NCBI RefSeq assembly: GCF_003583925.1 | Contig: NZ_QYCN01000017.1 | Span: 35,995-90,637 of the forward strand | DNA from: Hymenobacter rubripertinctus | Lineage (GTDB): Bacteria; Bacteroidota; Bacteroidia; Cytophagales; Hymenobacteraceae | Direction of reading: 5' to 3' | Length of the DNA stretch: 54,643 nucleotides | In this document: in pieces, positions 1 through 7,853 of the stretch | How positions within the stretch are numbered: position 1 is the first letter of the stretch | How the letters are laid out: each line of letters starts with the position of its first letter | Program-made: the position numbers and the translations under genes | The notes under the pieces: generated by a model | What the model saw: only the letters and a program-made list of their open reading frames with translations | Database searches by the model: none | What the model was told of the DNA's origin: nothing

Positions 1-1
1 G

Positions 2-889
2 GGGGCGGCCGGTATCGGGCTCGGGCAGCCCACCATGTGCAACGGGGCCAACCTGGCCTACCGCCGCGCCGACTTCTTCGCCGTGGGCGGTTTTGCCGGC
101 AACGAAACCGTAGCCAGCGGCGACGACGAGTTTCTGCTCCACAAGCTGCACGCGGCCTTCCCGGGCAGCATTCGGTTTCTGGCCGAGGAAGCTGCCATTG
201 TGCGCACGGCCGCCCAGCCCACGCTGAGGCAGCTGCTGCGGCAGCGGGTGCGCTGGGCCAGCAAGTGGCAGCACTACCAAACCCGCGCCCCCCAACAACT
301 GGCCGTGCTGGTGCTGGCCGCCAACCTCACGTTCCCGGCCGGGGCTGGCCTGTGGGCCACTGGGCTGGTGCCGGCCCCGGTGGTCGGGCTGGCCTGGGCC
401 GCCAAACTGCTCGGCGACGCGCTGCTGCTGCGGCCGGTGCTACGGTTTCTGGGCCGCCCCGGCTGGCTGCGTTGGGTGCCGGTGCTCCAGCTGACTTACG
501 CGCCCTACGCCCTGCTCACGGGCCTGGCCGGCCTGCGCGGCGGCTACGAGTGGAAGGGCCGGCAACTTGGGCCCTCGGCGATAAACCCCGTCCGAACATC
601 TACCTTTACCTCCCAACCCGCTCCCCACTCCGTGAACGACGCCGAATTTGATGTCCTCGACGAACTGTATTTCGTCACCCCCTTCGCCGAGCTGCTGAAA
701 AAAACCGGCCTGCCCCGCCCCGAGCTCGTCGAAACCCTGCGCCGCCTCATGGACGTGGGCTACGTGCGCAGCTTCTGGCCCGACCCCGATACCGAGCTGG
801 CCTACGAGGAAAGCTCCTTTGGGGCCCTGGTGGGCGACTGCCAGTTTCTGGCCTCCAAGGAAGGACTGCTCCAGCATAACACCCGCTAA
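2..889 (+). CDS. Family 2 glycosyltransferase, 5'-truncated, fused in frame to a small winged-helix-like protein
   Basis: The reading frame enters from outside the window, so the N-terminal nucleotide-sugar-binding part is missing. What remains is the second half of a processive-type GT2 enzyme. It has a GDDEF acidic motif about 40 residues in, a QRVRWASKW segment matching the family's Q-x-x-R-W motif, two or three hydrophobic segments, and an EWKGR tail that also ends the GT2 at 9902. No stop follows. The frame runs through a low-complexity linker (about 570-631) into a second unit of about 85 residues that resembles a stand-alone protein. The stop is TAA at 887-889 and the next ATG begins at the following base. 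It probably acts in polysaccharide synthesis at the inner membrane. The enzyme class is fairly sure; the substrate is unknown. Confidence 0.8.
   Translation, partial: GAAGIGLGQPTMCNGANLAYRRADFFAVGGFAGNETVASGDDEFLLHKLHAAFPGSIRFLAEEAAIVRTAAQPTLRQLLRQRVRWASKWQHYQTRAPQQLAVLVLAANLTFPAGAGLWATGLVPAPVVGLAWAAKLLGDALLLRPVLRFLGRPGWLRWVPVLQLTYAPYALLTGLAGLRGGYEWKGRQLGPSAINPVRTSTFTSQPAPHSVNDAEFDVLDELYFVTPFAELLKKTGLPRPELVETLRRLMDVGYVRSFWPDPDTELAYEESSFGALVGDCQFLASKEGLLQHNTR
632..889 (+). CDS. Possible separate small protein started at an internal GTG
   Basis: From GTG at 632 the frame encodes about 85 residues beginning VNDAEFDVLDELYFV. They contain two helical stretches and an LxxTGLPRPELVETLRRLMDxGYV pattern typical of a small winged-helix fold. 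The DNA just before it looks intergenic: it holds TACCTTTA at 601-608, one base off the Bacteroidota TAnnTTTG promoter box, and encodes a Pro/Thr/Ser-rich linker. I infer an independent gene whose upstream neighbour has lost its stop codon. It ends one base before the permease ATG, so the two are likely co-translated. Function unknown. Confidence 0.5.
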   Translation: MNDAEFDVLDELYFVTPFAELLKKTGLPRPELVETLRRLMDVGYVRSFWPDPDTELAYEESSFGALVGDCQFLASKEGLLQHNTR

Positions 890-2077
890 ATGGCCGTTGC
901 CGCGCCCGCTGCCCCTGCCGCGCCCGTAGCCGCCGCGCTGCCGCCCGCCCGGCCGCCGGGCTACTACGTGCGCCAGCGCCTGCTGCGCAATACGCCGGCC
1001 ATGCTGGGCCTGGGCTTCATCGTGCTCTGCACGCTGGTGGCGGTGCTGGGCTACTGGGTGCTGCCCGACAACTCGCCCTACGCCAACAACGGCCTGGTGC
1101 AGCTGCAAAAGGAAGCGCCCGGCTTTCGGGCTACCATCCTGCGCCTGCCCCGCCCCGCCGCCGTGCGTGGGGCCGATAACCCGCTCCTGACCTGGTGGCA
1201 GGGCCGCAGCCCGCGCTTCCGCGAAGTGCCCGTTGCCGGTTACCGGATCCGGGGCGACTCGCTCATCACAACCCCCTACCAAAATCACTCGGCCCTGGCC
1301 GACCGGCGGCAGGCCTACGCTTTGAGCGCCGTGGCGGGCCAGCCGGGTTCGGCGGCCGAACTGGCCCCGCTGGCCCGCCAGAACATCATCAGGCGCACCT
1401 ACTGGCTGGGCACCGACAAGGCGGGGCGCGACGAGCTGAGCCGGCTGCTGCTGGGCACCCGCATCAGCCTGGGAATCGGGCTGGTGGCGGTGCTCATTTC
1501 GGTGCTGCTGGGCATGCTGGTGGGGGCCGTAGCCGGCTACGTGGGTGGCTGGGTCGATTCGCTGCTGCTGGGCCTGATGACGGTGGTGTGGAGCATTCCG
1601 GGCATCATGCTCGTAATTGCCATTTCGCTGGCCCTCGACAGCAAGGGCGTCTGGACCTCGTTTGTGGCCGTGGGCCTGACCATGTGGGTGGATGTGGCCC
1701 GGGTGGTGCGGGGGCAGATGCTGAGCTTGCGCTCGGCCACCTTCGTGGAGGCCGGCCGGGTGCTGGGCCTGCCCCAGAGCCGCCTGATTGCCCGCCACCT
1801 GCTGCCCAACATGACCGGCCCGCTGATTGTACTGGCCACGAGTAACTTCGCGGCGGCTATTCTGCTGGAAGCCGGCCTGAGTTTCTTAGGTTTGGGGGTG
1901 CAACCGCCGGCCCCGTCCTGGGGCCTGATGGTGAACGAGGGCTTCCAGCTGCTCGGCACCCGGGCCGGCCTCTGGCTCACGCTGCTGCCCGGCCTGGCCA
2001 TCAGCCTGCTGGTGCTCAGCTTCAACCTGCTCGGCAACGGCCTGCGCGACGCCTACGACCCCAAAACGCCCCTTTAG
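890..2077 (+). CDS. Peptide/nickel-type ABC transporter permease (DppC/OppC family)
   Basis: An inner-membrane permease of 395 residues. A first membrane segment at about 38-60 is followed by a periplasmic loop of about 130 residues and then five more segments. The motif GTDKAGRDELSRLLLGTRIS (about 178-197) is the family's usual sequence before the core domain. The EAA loop, about 285-305, reads EAGRVLGLPQSRLIARHLLP and contacts the ATPase. The C-terminus has the GLSFLGLGVQPPAPSWG signature. The start overlaps nothing: ATG directly follows the upstream TAA. The N-terminus is Ala/Pro-rich and longer than usual. No ATPase or binding-protein gene is next to it, so the substrate cannot be read from context. 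The stop TAG lies at the edge of an inverted repeat. Confidence 0.9.
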   Translation: MAVAAPAAPAAPVAAALPPARPPGYYVRQRLLRNTPAMLGLGFIVLCTLVAVLGYWVLPDNSPYANNGLVQLQKEAPGFRATILRLPRPAAVRGADNPLLTWWQGRSPRFREVPVAGYRIRGDSLITTPYQNHSALADRRQAYALSAVAGQPGSAAELAPLARQNIIRRTYWLGTDKAGRDELSRLLLGTRISLGIGLVAVLISVLLGMLVGAVAGYVGGWVDSLLLGLMTVVWSIPGIMLVIAISLALDSKGVWTSFVAVGLTMWVDVARVVRGQMLSLRSATFVEAGRVLGLPQSRLIARHLLPNMTGPLIVLATSNFAAAILLEAGLSFLGLGVQPPAPSWGLMVNEGFQLLGTRAGLWLTLLPGLAISLLVLSFNLLGNGLRDAYDPKTPL

Positions 2078-2252
2078 AGGTGAGATGGTGAAATAGTGAG
2101 ATGGTGAGTTGACGTTTCTGTGGCCTGGCGGCGCTAATTGGGCTATAAGCCCCGTCAATTGAACCGTTGAACTCCCCCTTCGTACTTCCCCCTCGCGCCG
2201 TCAGGCCCCCCGAACAGCAACTCACCAACTCACCATTTCACCATCTCACCTC
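2077..2252. repeat. Inverted repeat element, TCACC type (copy A)
   Basis: Arms of 35 bases (2077-2111 and 2218-2252) match with two mismatches. The left arm begins on the last base of the permease stop codon and the right arm ends five bases before the phosphatase ATG, so the element fills the whole spacer. The loop holds a further GC-rich pairing (GCCTGGCGGCGC with GCGCCGTCAGGC). Confidence 0.85.
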
Positions 2253-2256
2253 CGCT

Positions 2257-3489
2257 ATGCCGACTATCACCGCCGAAAAGAAGCTCTTTTTGAAAGAGCG
2301 GGAGCTGGGTGCGCTGCTGGAAATCACGCAGGCCATCAACCAGGACCACACGGAAGCCGCGTTGTATAAGATCTTCCAGTTCACCCTGCTCGGCCAGCTC
2401 AACATCCGGCGGCTGGTGCTCTACGTGAAGGAGGAAGGGGAGTGGGAGTGCACCGTATCGTTCGGGGCCGGCCTGCCGGATTTCCGCAAGGTGCCCCTGC
2501 CCCCGGCTATTGCCGACCGCAGCACTGCCGCGCCCTGCCTGCTGCGGGACCTGCCCGGCCTGGGCACCGCCTGGGAAAACCTGGAAATCGTGATTCCGGT
2601 GGTACGCAACGGCGTGGTGCTGGCCCAGGTCATCATCGGCAACGTGTACGAGGACTATGCCGGCGAGGAAGCCACCAAGTTTTTGCAGACGCTGAGCAAC
2701 ATTCTGGTGGGCGCCATTGAAAACCGCCGCCTGGGCCGGCAGCGGGTGGCGTCGGCGGCTATGCGCAAGGAAATCGAAATTGCCCGCGAGGTGCAGACTA
2801 TGCTCTTCCCGCGCACCCTGCCCAACGACGCCCACGTGGCCGTGCACGCCAGCTACGTGCCCCACACGGCCGTCGGCGGCGACTACTACGACGTGGTGGA
2901 GCTCGACGCCGACCGCTTCCTGTTCTGCGTGGCCGACGTGTCGGGCAAGGGCGTGGCCGCCTCCCTGCTGATGTCCAACTTCCAGGCCGGGCTGCGCACG
3001 CTCATGCGCCAGAAGGTAGACCTGGCCACCGTGGCCCAGGAGCTCAACAACCTCATCTTCCGCAATGCCGGCGGCGACAAGTTCATCACCGTGTTCTTCG
3101 GTCTCTACGACCGCCGGACCCGGGAGCTCACCTACGTCAACGCCGGCCACAACGACCCTTTGCTCATCCCCGATTCGGGGCCGATACTGCCCCTCAAGGA
3201 GGGTACCATTATGCTTGGGGTGATGGACGAGCTGCCCATGCTCAAAGTTGGTCGCCTCACGGTGCCCCCGCGCAGCCTGCTGCTGGCCTACACCGACGGC
3301 CTGACGGAGGTATTTGATGCCGACCAGAACGAGTTCGGGGAAGAAGGCGTGCTGGACGTGTTGCAGCACACCCGCTACGCCCCCCTGCGCACCGTGCACA
3401 GTGAGCTGCTGCGCGAAATCACTGCCTTCGACCGCTCCGGCTCCGGCTTCGCCGACGACGTAACGATTCTGAGCTGCCGGTTTAAATGA
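2257..3489 (+). CDS. GAF-domain PP2C/SpoIIE-type serine phosphatase
   Basis: A 410-residue cytoplasmic protein. Residues about 20-170 form a GAF-like sensor domain. About 185-405 is a PP2C-like (RsbU/SpoIIE) phosphatase domain with VGGDYYDV, ADVSGKGVAASLLM and YTDGLTEVFDAD, whose aspartates bind the two metals. Proteins of this kind dephosphorylate anti-sigma-factor antagonists. I chose ATG 2257 because the longer frame back to 2167 would translate the repeat arm. No partner kinase or antagonist is adjacent. The stop TGA is the first three bases of the next inverted repeat. Confidence 0.88.
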   Translation: MPTITAEKKLFLKERELGALLEITQAINQDHTEAALYKIFQFTLLGQLNIRRLVLYVKEEGEWECTVSFGAGLPDFRKVPLPPAIADRSTAAPCLLRDLPGLGTAWENLEIVIPVVRNGVVLAQVIIGNVYEDYAGEEATKFLQTLSNILVGAIENRRLGRQRVASAAMRKEIEIAREVQTMLFPRTLPNDAHVAVHASYVPHTAVGGDYYDVVELDADRFLFCVADVSGKGVAASLLMSNFQAGLRTLMRQKVDLATVAQELNNLIFRNAGGDKFITVFFGLYDRRTRELTYVNAGHNDPLLIPDSGPILPLKEGTIMLGVMDELPMLKVGRLTVPPRSLLLAYTDGLTEVFDADQNEFGEEGVLDVLQHTRYAPLRTVHSELLREITAFDRSGSGFADDVTILSCRFK

Positions 3490-3600
3490 ATGAGTGAGGT
3501 GGTGAACTGGTGAGTTGATGTTCGGTAGGTCCTGACTGCGCCAGTTGCGCAAATAGGAATATCGAACATCAACTCACCAGTTCACCACCTCACTCATTCA
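3487..3600. repeat. Perfect 38-base inverted repeat, TCACC type (copy B), spanning two convergent stop codons
   Basis: Arms 3487-3524 and 3563-3600 are perfectly complementary. The left arm contains the phosphatase TGA (3487-3489) and the right arm contains the polymerase stop (3590-3592, read on minus). It probably works as a bidirectional terminator or mRNA end. The 38-base loop holds a GCGCCAGTTGCGC core shared, in the other orientation, with copy H at 25693. Confidence 0.9.
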
Positions 3601-5044
3601 CCATATTCTCCTCCCGCACCCAGGTGCCCACGCGGATGAGCAGGGCCAGGTTGATAAAGAAAAAGGAGCCGATTTTGTCGACTTCCACCAGCTCGTTGAG
3701 CAGCAGGTGGAACACAATGATAACAAAGCTCATCCCGCAGGCCAGCAGCACATGGCGCACTGGGGTACCCGGCCGGGTGCGGTGATAGAGCGTTTCGATG
3801 GTAATCAGGGCCGCGCCTACCAAAATGGCGAACAGCAGCACGCCCGGAAAGCCCTGCTCGGCCAGCAGCAGCAGGAAGTAGTTGTGGGTGGTTGATTTTT
3901 CGGGGTTTTCGCTCACGTAGGTGCGGAAGCTGCGCACCGTGTAGCGCTTGTACTCGGGGTAGAAAGTGCTGGGTCCGCTGCCCACCAGGGGCTTATCGGC
4001 GGCCATGCGGCTGGCCGCCACCCAGCGGTACACCCGCTCCATGCCCGATACGTCTTTCAGCTTGTAGGTCGCCTCCAGGTGCTTGCCGAAGTTCTGGCCG
4101 TTGAAAACGGTCGTCTCGAAGTTAGGGGCGTAGAGCATGTAGTTGTTCTGGCTCAGAAAGTAGGTGGCCCCACTCAGCACCGCTACCAGCACCGCCGCCA
4201 GCACCAGCCGCGTCTGGCGCAGCCGGACAACGAGGTAAAACAGCCCGGCTACCGGCACCGACAACACCGAGGCCCGGGTGTAGGACGTGAGCAAGCCCAG
4301 CAGCAAAACTGCCAGCCCCAGCCACCAGGCCAGTTTTTGCGGCCCCCGCACGCTCCGGAGGCGGTACACGATGAACGGCAGCAGCAGCGCCAGCACCGTG
4401 GCATAGATAACGTGGTTGCGGTACAGAGGCTGCACCGATTCGTTGACGGACTCGAAGCTGAACCCGTGGCCCGCGTGCTTTACGGCCACGAACAGTACGC
4501 TCACCGCGGCCCCAATGGCATACAGGCCGGCCAGCCGCCACACGTCGGCCGGCCGGCGCACTAGCAGGAGCGTGCCCAGACCGAACGGCACCAGGTACCA
4601 CACCTTGGCCAGCAGGTACTTGATGGACTTGGTGGTATCCACCGAAAAAGCGGCGGATACGGCTGACCAGAGCAGCATCAGCCCGATGATCAGCACCAGC
4701 GGATGCCGCAGCTCGCGGCCCGGAATACTGGCCCGGCGCATGAGCAGGGTGGCCAGGATGCAGCCCGTGAGCACCAGCAGCAGGGGCTCAGACGGCACGT
4801 CGAGGCTCAGGCCGCCCGGCAGGCTGATTTCGCGGGAAAAGGCCAGCGTCAGGAACAGCAGGTAGTACAGCAGCCGCCATTCGGTGAGCACCACCAGCAG
4901 GCCCAGGGCCCCGGCCACGGGCAGCAACGCCAGGGGCGAACTCAGCAAAGCGGCCGCGCCCCCGCCCAGCAGCAGCACCACGAACCCCACGAAAATACGC
5001 TGGGCCGGGTCGCGGGGCAGCAGGAAGGCTAAAGGGTGGTTCAC
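3590..5044 (-). CDS. O-antigen ligase / polymerase-like membrane protein (Wzy/WaaL family)
   Basis: A protein of 484 residues with about ten to twelve hydrophobic segments and one large loop at about 300-390. The loop carries the WzyC-type pattern GSGPSTFYPEYKRY and TTHNYFLLLLAEQGFPG, in which the His and the preceding charged residues are typical of O-antigen ligases and polymerases. It should join polysaccharide repeat units or attach them to a carrier at the periplasmic face. The start is GTG at 5042-5044, overlapping the TAG of the Wzz-like gene by one base, which suggests translational coupling. The last residues (VNE) are encoded by the inverted-repeat arm. Confidence 0.85.
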   Translation of the reverse strand: MNHPLAFLLPRDPAQRIFVGFVVLLLGGGAAALLSSPLALLPVAGALGLLVVLTEWRLLYYLLFLTLAFSREISLPGGLSLDVPSEPLLLVLTGCILATLLMRRASIPGRELRHPLVLIIGLMLLWSAVSAAFSVDTTKSIKYLLAKVWYLVPFGLGTLLLVRRPADVWRLAGLYAIGAAVSVLFVAVKHAGHGFSFESVNESVQPLYRNHVIYATVLALLLPFIVYRLRSVRGPQKLAWWLGLAVLLLGLLTSYTRASVLSVPVAGLFYLVVRLRQTRLVLAAVLVAVLSGATYFLSQNNYMLYAPNFETTVFNGQNFGKHLEATYKLKDVSGMERVYRWVAASRMAADKPLVGSGPSTFYPEYKRYTVRSFRTYVSENPEKSTTHNYFLLLLAEQGFPGVLLFAILVGAALITIETLYHRTRPGTPVRHVLLACGMSFVIIVFHLLLNELVEVDKIGSFFFINLALLIRVGTWVREENMVNE

Positions 5045-6120
5045 TACGCCGGGTTACGAAGCGGACTGGGGGTGCGCCGCCACAGCTCCAGCAGCGTGAT
5101 CACCACAAGGGAGAGGGCCAGCGTCAGGAACACCGAACCCACCACAATCAGCCAGCGAATGGGCTTGCTCTTTTTGGTGGCCGGGTAGGCTTTCTGCACG
5201 ATGTAAAGGGAGGAAATCTTGCCTTTCAACGACACGTCAGCCGTTTCGTAGTCGCCCCTGGCCCGCACCAAACGCCCTTGCAGGTCCGTCATGCGGGCCG
5301 TAAACAGGTTGAGCGAGTCTACGCCGCGGGTATAGTCTTCCAGGTTGAGCACGTTGCCGGCCTCCGAGCGGGTGAGGCCGCGCAAGGCCCGGCGCAAACC
5401 GGCCGCCTTGCCGCCGTTGCCCTCGCCCTCGGCCTGGTGGAGCTTGCTTTCGACCTCGATGATTTCCCGGGCCAGGTAGCGCGACTGCTGTTCCAGGCCA
5501 TAAATGCCGTACCGGCGGCGGGCCTGCAGCAGCTGCTGGCGGGAGCGCTCAAACTCCTGATCCAGAAACTGATACCGCTGCCGGTAAATGCCCAGCACGT
5601 CGCGGCGGTTGTCGAGCGTGAGCTGCTGATTCACCGAGTCGATGATTTGCACCAGGGCGTTGGCAATGCGGGCCGCCAGGTGCTTGTCGCGGTCGAAAAA
5701 CGTAAGCTCAATAGCGTCGCGCTCCGTGTGCACGATGCCCAGGTTGGCGCTGAACTCGCGGAGCGTGGCGTCGTCGGCCAGGTCGTTGCCGGGCGTGCCC
5801 GTTTTGTAGTGCTTATGGAGCTGAAACCGCTGGATGATTTCGTCGGCCACGGGCTGCGACTCCCCAATCGTGATAACCCGGTCCAGGTCCTCGGTCCGGC
5901 CGTTGAGCTCCAGGCGGGAGCCCTCGGTGGATATGCGGTCGGGGTCGGTGGTTTGGGGGTTGGTGGGGAAGAAGACGGCGGTGGACTTATAGATATTGGG
6001 CAGCAGCAGCACGACTATAATGCTGACTACGGCCGCCAGCACCAGGGCCGCTCCTACCAGTTTCTTCCAACGATTAACAATAGGCCACAGGCCCAGAAGG
6101 GAATAAGATGGCTCCGACAT
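5044..6120 (-). CDS. Wzz-type chain-length determinant / polysaccharide co-polymerase
   Basis: A protein of 358 residues. The N-terminal membrane segment is at about 24-46 (VGAALVLAAVVSIIVVLLLP) and the C-terminal one at about 325-350. Between them lies a mostly helical, coiled-coil-rich periplasmic region. This two-helix layout is that of Wzz/GumC-type proteins that set polysaccharide chain length. There is no C-terminal kinase domain. I chose ATG 6118-6120 (MSEPSYSLLGLW) because the longer open frame would translate the palindrome upstream. It is the first gene of a two-gene unit with the polymerase/ligase. Confidence 0.85.
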   Translation of the reverse strand: MSEPSYSLLGLWPIVNRWKKLVGAALVLAAVVSIIVVLLLPNIYKSTAVFFPTNPQTTDPDRISTEGSRLELNGRTEDLDRVITIGESQPVADEIIQRFQLHKHYKTGTPGNDLADDATLREFSANLGIVHTERDAIELTFFDRDKHLAARIANALVQIIDSVNQQLTLDNRRDVLGIYRQRYQFLDQEFERSRQQLLQARRRYGIYGLEQQSRYLAREIIEVESKLHQAEGEGNGGKAAGLRRALRGLTRSEAGNVLNLEDYTRGVDSLNLFTARMTDLQGRLVRARGDYETADVSLKGKISSLYIVQKAYPATKKSKPIRWLIVVGSVFLTLALSLVVITLLELWRRTPSPLRNPA

Positions 6121-6240
6121 ACTACGAACTAAGCCGCGCAACCAAAAAATGAATAGTGCGGGCGGTGGCGGCAGGCAAATATAGAGGAAAAATGCCCGCT
6201 CCCGGTCAGCTTTTGTGGCATGAACCCCACGCCGTTTTGC

Positions 6241-6306
6241 GTAGTTTTGCGCCCGGTCCTCCGGTTCCGGCCCGGGCCGGAACCGGAGGACCGGGCGCAA
6301 AACTAC
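6241..6306. repeat. Perfect 66-base palindrome without a loop
   Basis: 6241-6273 is the exact reverse complement of 6274-6306. It lies between the divergent Wzz-like and flippase genes. Each end carries TAGTTTTG, an exact match to TAnnTTTG, reading into the palindrome from both sides. No TTG/TTTG box was found at the usual 19-21 base spacing, so promoter activity is uncertain. Confidence 0.9.
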
Positions 6307-6358
6307 CTTTTTAGTCCTTCCGCGCATCAAACGCCTCTTCGGAAATATCGGCTTCGTC

Positions 6359-7780
6359 GTGCTGCTCAACCTGCTGGTAAAACCCGGCTGGGTGGTGCTG
6401 GAGAACGTCGTGCAGGACCGGGTGGGCCACGCGCTGTTCGGCACGTTCACGGCCCTGCTCACGCTGGCCACCATCGTGGCGGCCGTATCCGATCTGGGCA
6501 CCACCCAGCTCACCACCAAGCGGCTGGCAGCCTCGGCCAGCTACTTCACCGATTTTTTTCCGACGCTGCTCCCGCTGCGGGCCGGGCTGGGCGTGGGCTT
6601 TCTGGCCCTCACGATAGGGCTGGGCTGGCTGCTGGGCTACGAGGGCCATTGGCTGGTAGTGCTGGCCGTGACGGCGGCGGGCCTGCTGTTCACCCAGTAC
6701 ACGCAATTTCTGCGGGGCGTGCTCCAGGCCCATCAGCGCTTCACTACCGATGCCGTGCTCTCGGTGCTGGAGCGGGTGCTGCTGGTGGCCCTGGTGCTGG
6801 CGCTGCTCCCGCTGGGCCTCACCCTGGATCGGTTCGTGGGCGTGCGCACCGTGGCGGGCCTGTTCACGCTGCTGCTGCTGGCGGGCCTGATCCGTCGCCT
6901 CTACGGACGGGTGGGGCTGCGCCCGCGCTGGCGGCAGGCCCGGCAGGTGCTGCTCGAAAGCCTGCCGCTGGCCTTCATCACGCTGGTCTACGGTCTCAAC
7001 GAGCGAATCGACATGCTCATGCTGGAGCGCCTCGTGTCGCCCCAGGAGGCGGGCTACTACGCGGCGGCTTACCGCTGGGTTGATGCCGTGATGATGTACC
7101 TCTGGACGGTGCTGCCGCTGTTTTTTGCCAAGTTTGCCCGCGCCACCGGCCGGCCCGCCGAGCAGCAGCAACTGCTCTGGTTCGGCCAGCGCGTGGTTAC
7201 GGTGCCCTTGCTGCTGGTGGTCGGGTTCGGGCTGTTCCGGGGGGAGTTGTTCTTCTTTCAGTTTCAGCACAGCTCCCCGGCCGAAATTCTGCGCATGACC
7301 CAGTGCCTGCATATCCTGTTTCTCAACGTGCTGGTCCACGCGTTCTTCGCCATCTACAGCACCCTGCTCACCAGCACCGACCACGAAAAGCCGGTTTCCT
7401 GGCTCGTCACGGGCAGTATTGTGCTCAATACGGGGCTCAACTTCCTGCTCATGCCCCGCTACGGAGCCCTGGCCGGGGCGGCCAACACGCTGCTGTGCGC
7501 CGTGTTCGTGTCGGTGGGCTACGTGTGGCTGGTGCCGCGCCGCACCGGCGTGGCCCTGCCGCTGCGGATGCTGGCCCGGCTGGCCCTCACCTTCGCGGGC
7601 CTTTGTGGCGGCTGGTATGCGCTGCGTACCTACGCCGGCCTGCCCTGGTGGCTCGAAACGGCCCTGGCCGCGTGCTGGCTGCTGGCCCTGGTATTCGCGC
7701 TGGGCGTGGTGCGGGTAGCAGAAATAAAGGCCGCGCTGCAACGCGCCCCCGGCCCGGCGAAACCCGGCGAGGAGGCGTAG
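6359..7780 (+). CDS. Polysaccharide flippase (Wzx/MATE-like, MOP superfamily)
   Basis: About 473 residues with twelve or more hydrophobic segments spread evenly. Features include YGLNERIDMLMLERLVSPQEAGYYAAAYR-type segments and the small-residue and Asn/Arg patterns of Wzx exporters, which flip lipid-linked sugar units across the inner membrane. The start is a problem. The frame stays open back to the TAG at 6242, and the residues before 6359 (IKRLFGNIGFVV) look native. The only in-frame start codon is GTG 6359. The natural start may have been at 6326, which is now ATC. Context (Wzz, polymerase/ligase, glycosyltransferases) supports the role. Confidence 0.85.
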   Translation: MLLNLLVKPGWVVLENVVQDRVGHALFGTFTALLTLATIVAAVSDLGTTQLTTKRLAASASYFTDFFPTLLPLRAGLGVGFLALTIGLGWLLGYEGHWLVVLAVTAAGLLFTQYTQFLRGVLQAHQRFTTDAVLSVLERVLLVALVLALLPLGLTLDRFVGVRTVAGLFTLLLLAGLIRRLYGRVGLRPRWRQARQVLLESLPLAFITLVYGLNERIDMLMLERLVSPQEAGYYAAAYRWVDAVMMYLWTVLPLFFAKFARATGRPAEQQQLLWFGQRVVTVPLLLVVGFGLFRGELFFFQFQHSSPAEILRMTQCLHILFLNVLVHAFFAIYSTLLTSTDHEKPVSWLVTGSIVLNTGLNFLLMPRYGALAGAANTLLCAVFVSVGYVWLVPRRTGVALPLRMLARLALTFAGLCGGWYALRTYAGLPWWLETALAACWLLALVFALGVVRVAEIKAALQRAPGPAKPGEEA

Positions 7781-7795
7781 ATTCCGCCGCCGGAT

Positions 7796-7853
7796 TGCGC
7801 CAGGTTGCCCGAACGTCAAACTCACCACCTCACCACCTCACCACCTCACCACC
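7796..7853. repeat. Solo arm of a TCACC-type repeat (copy C)
   Basis: Four tandem copies of an 8-base unit (CACCACCT) at 7821-7853 follow a GCGCCAGGTTGC stretch. That stretch resembles the loop of copy B. No matching left arm is present. The TTG start codon of the next gene follows directly. Confidence 0.7.

Noticed and set aside
440..1798. Long minus-strand open frame over the permease gene
   Set aside because: It is the antisense shadow of a GC-rich gene, rich in His, Gln, Ala and Gly without any domain.
6212..6249. Full promoter (TTTG plus TAGTTTTG) before the flippase
   Set aside because: The spacing between TTTG (6212) and TAGTTTTG (6242) is 26 bases, too long for the Bacteroidota consensus.
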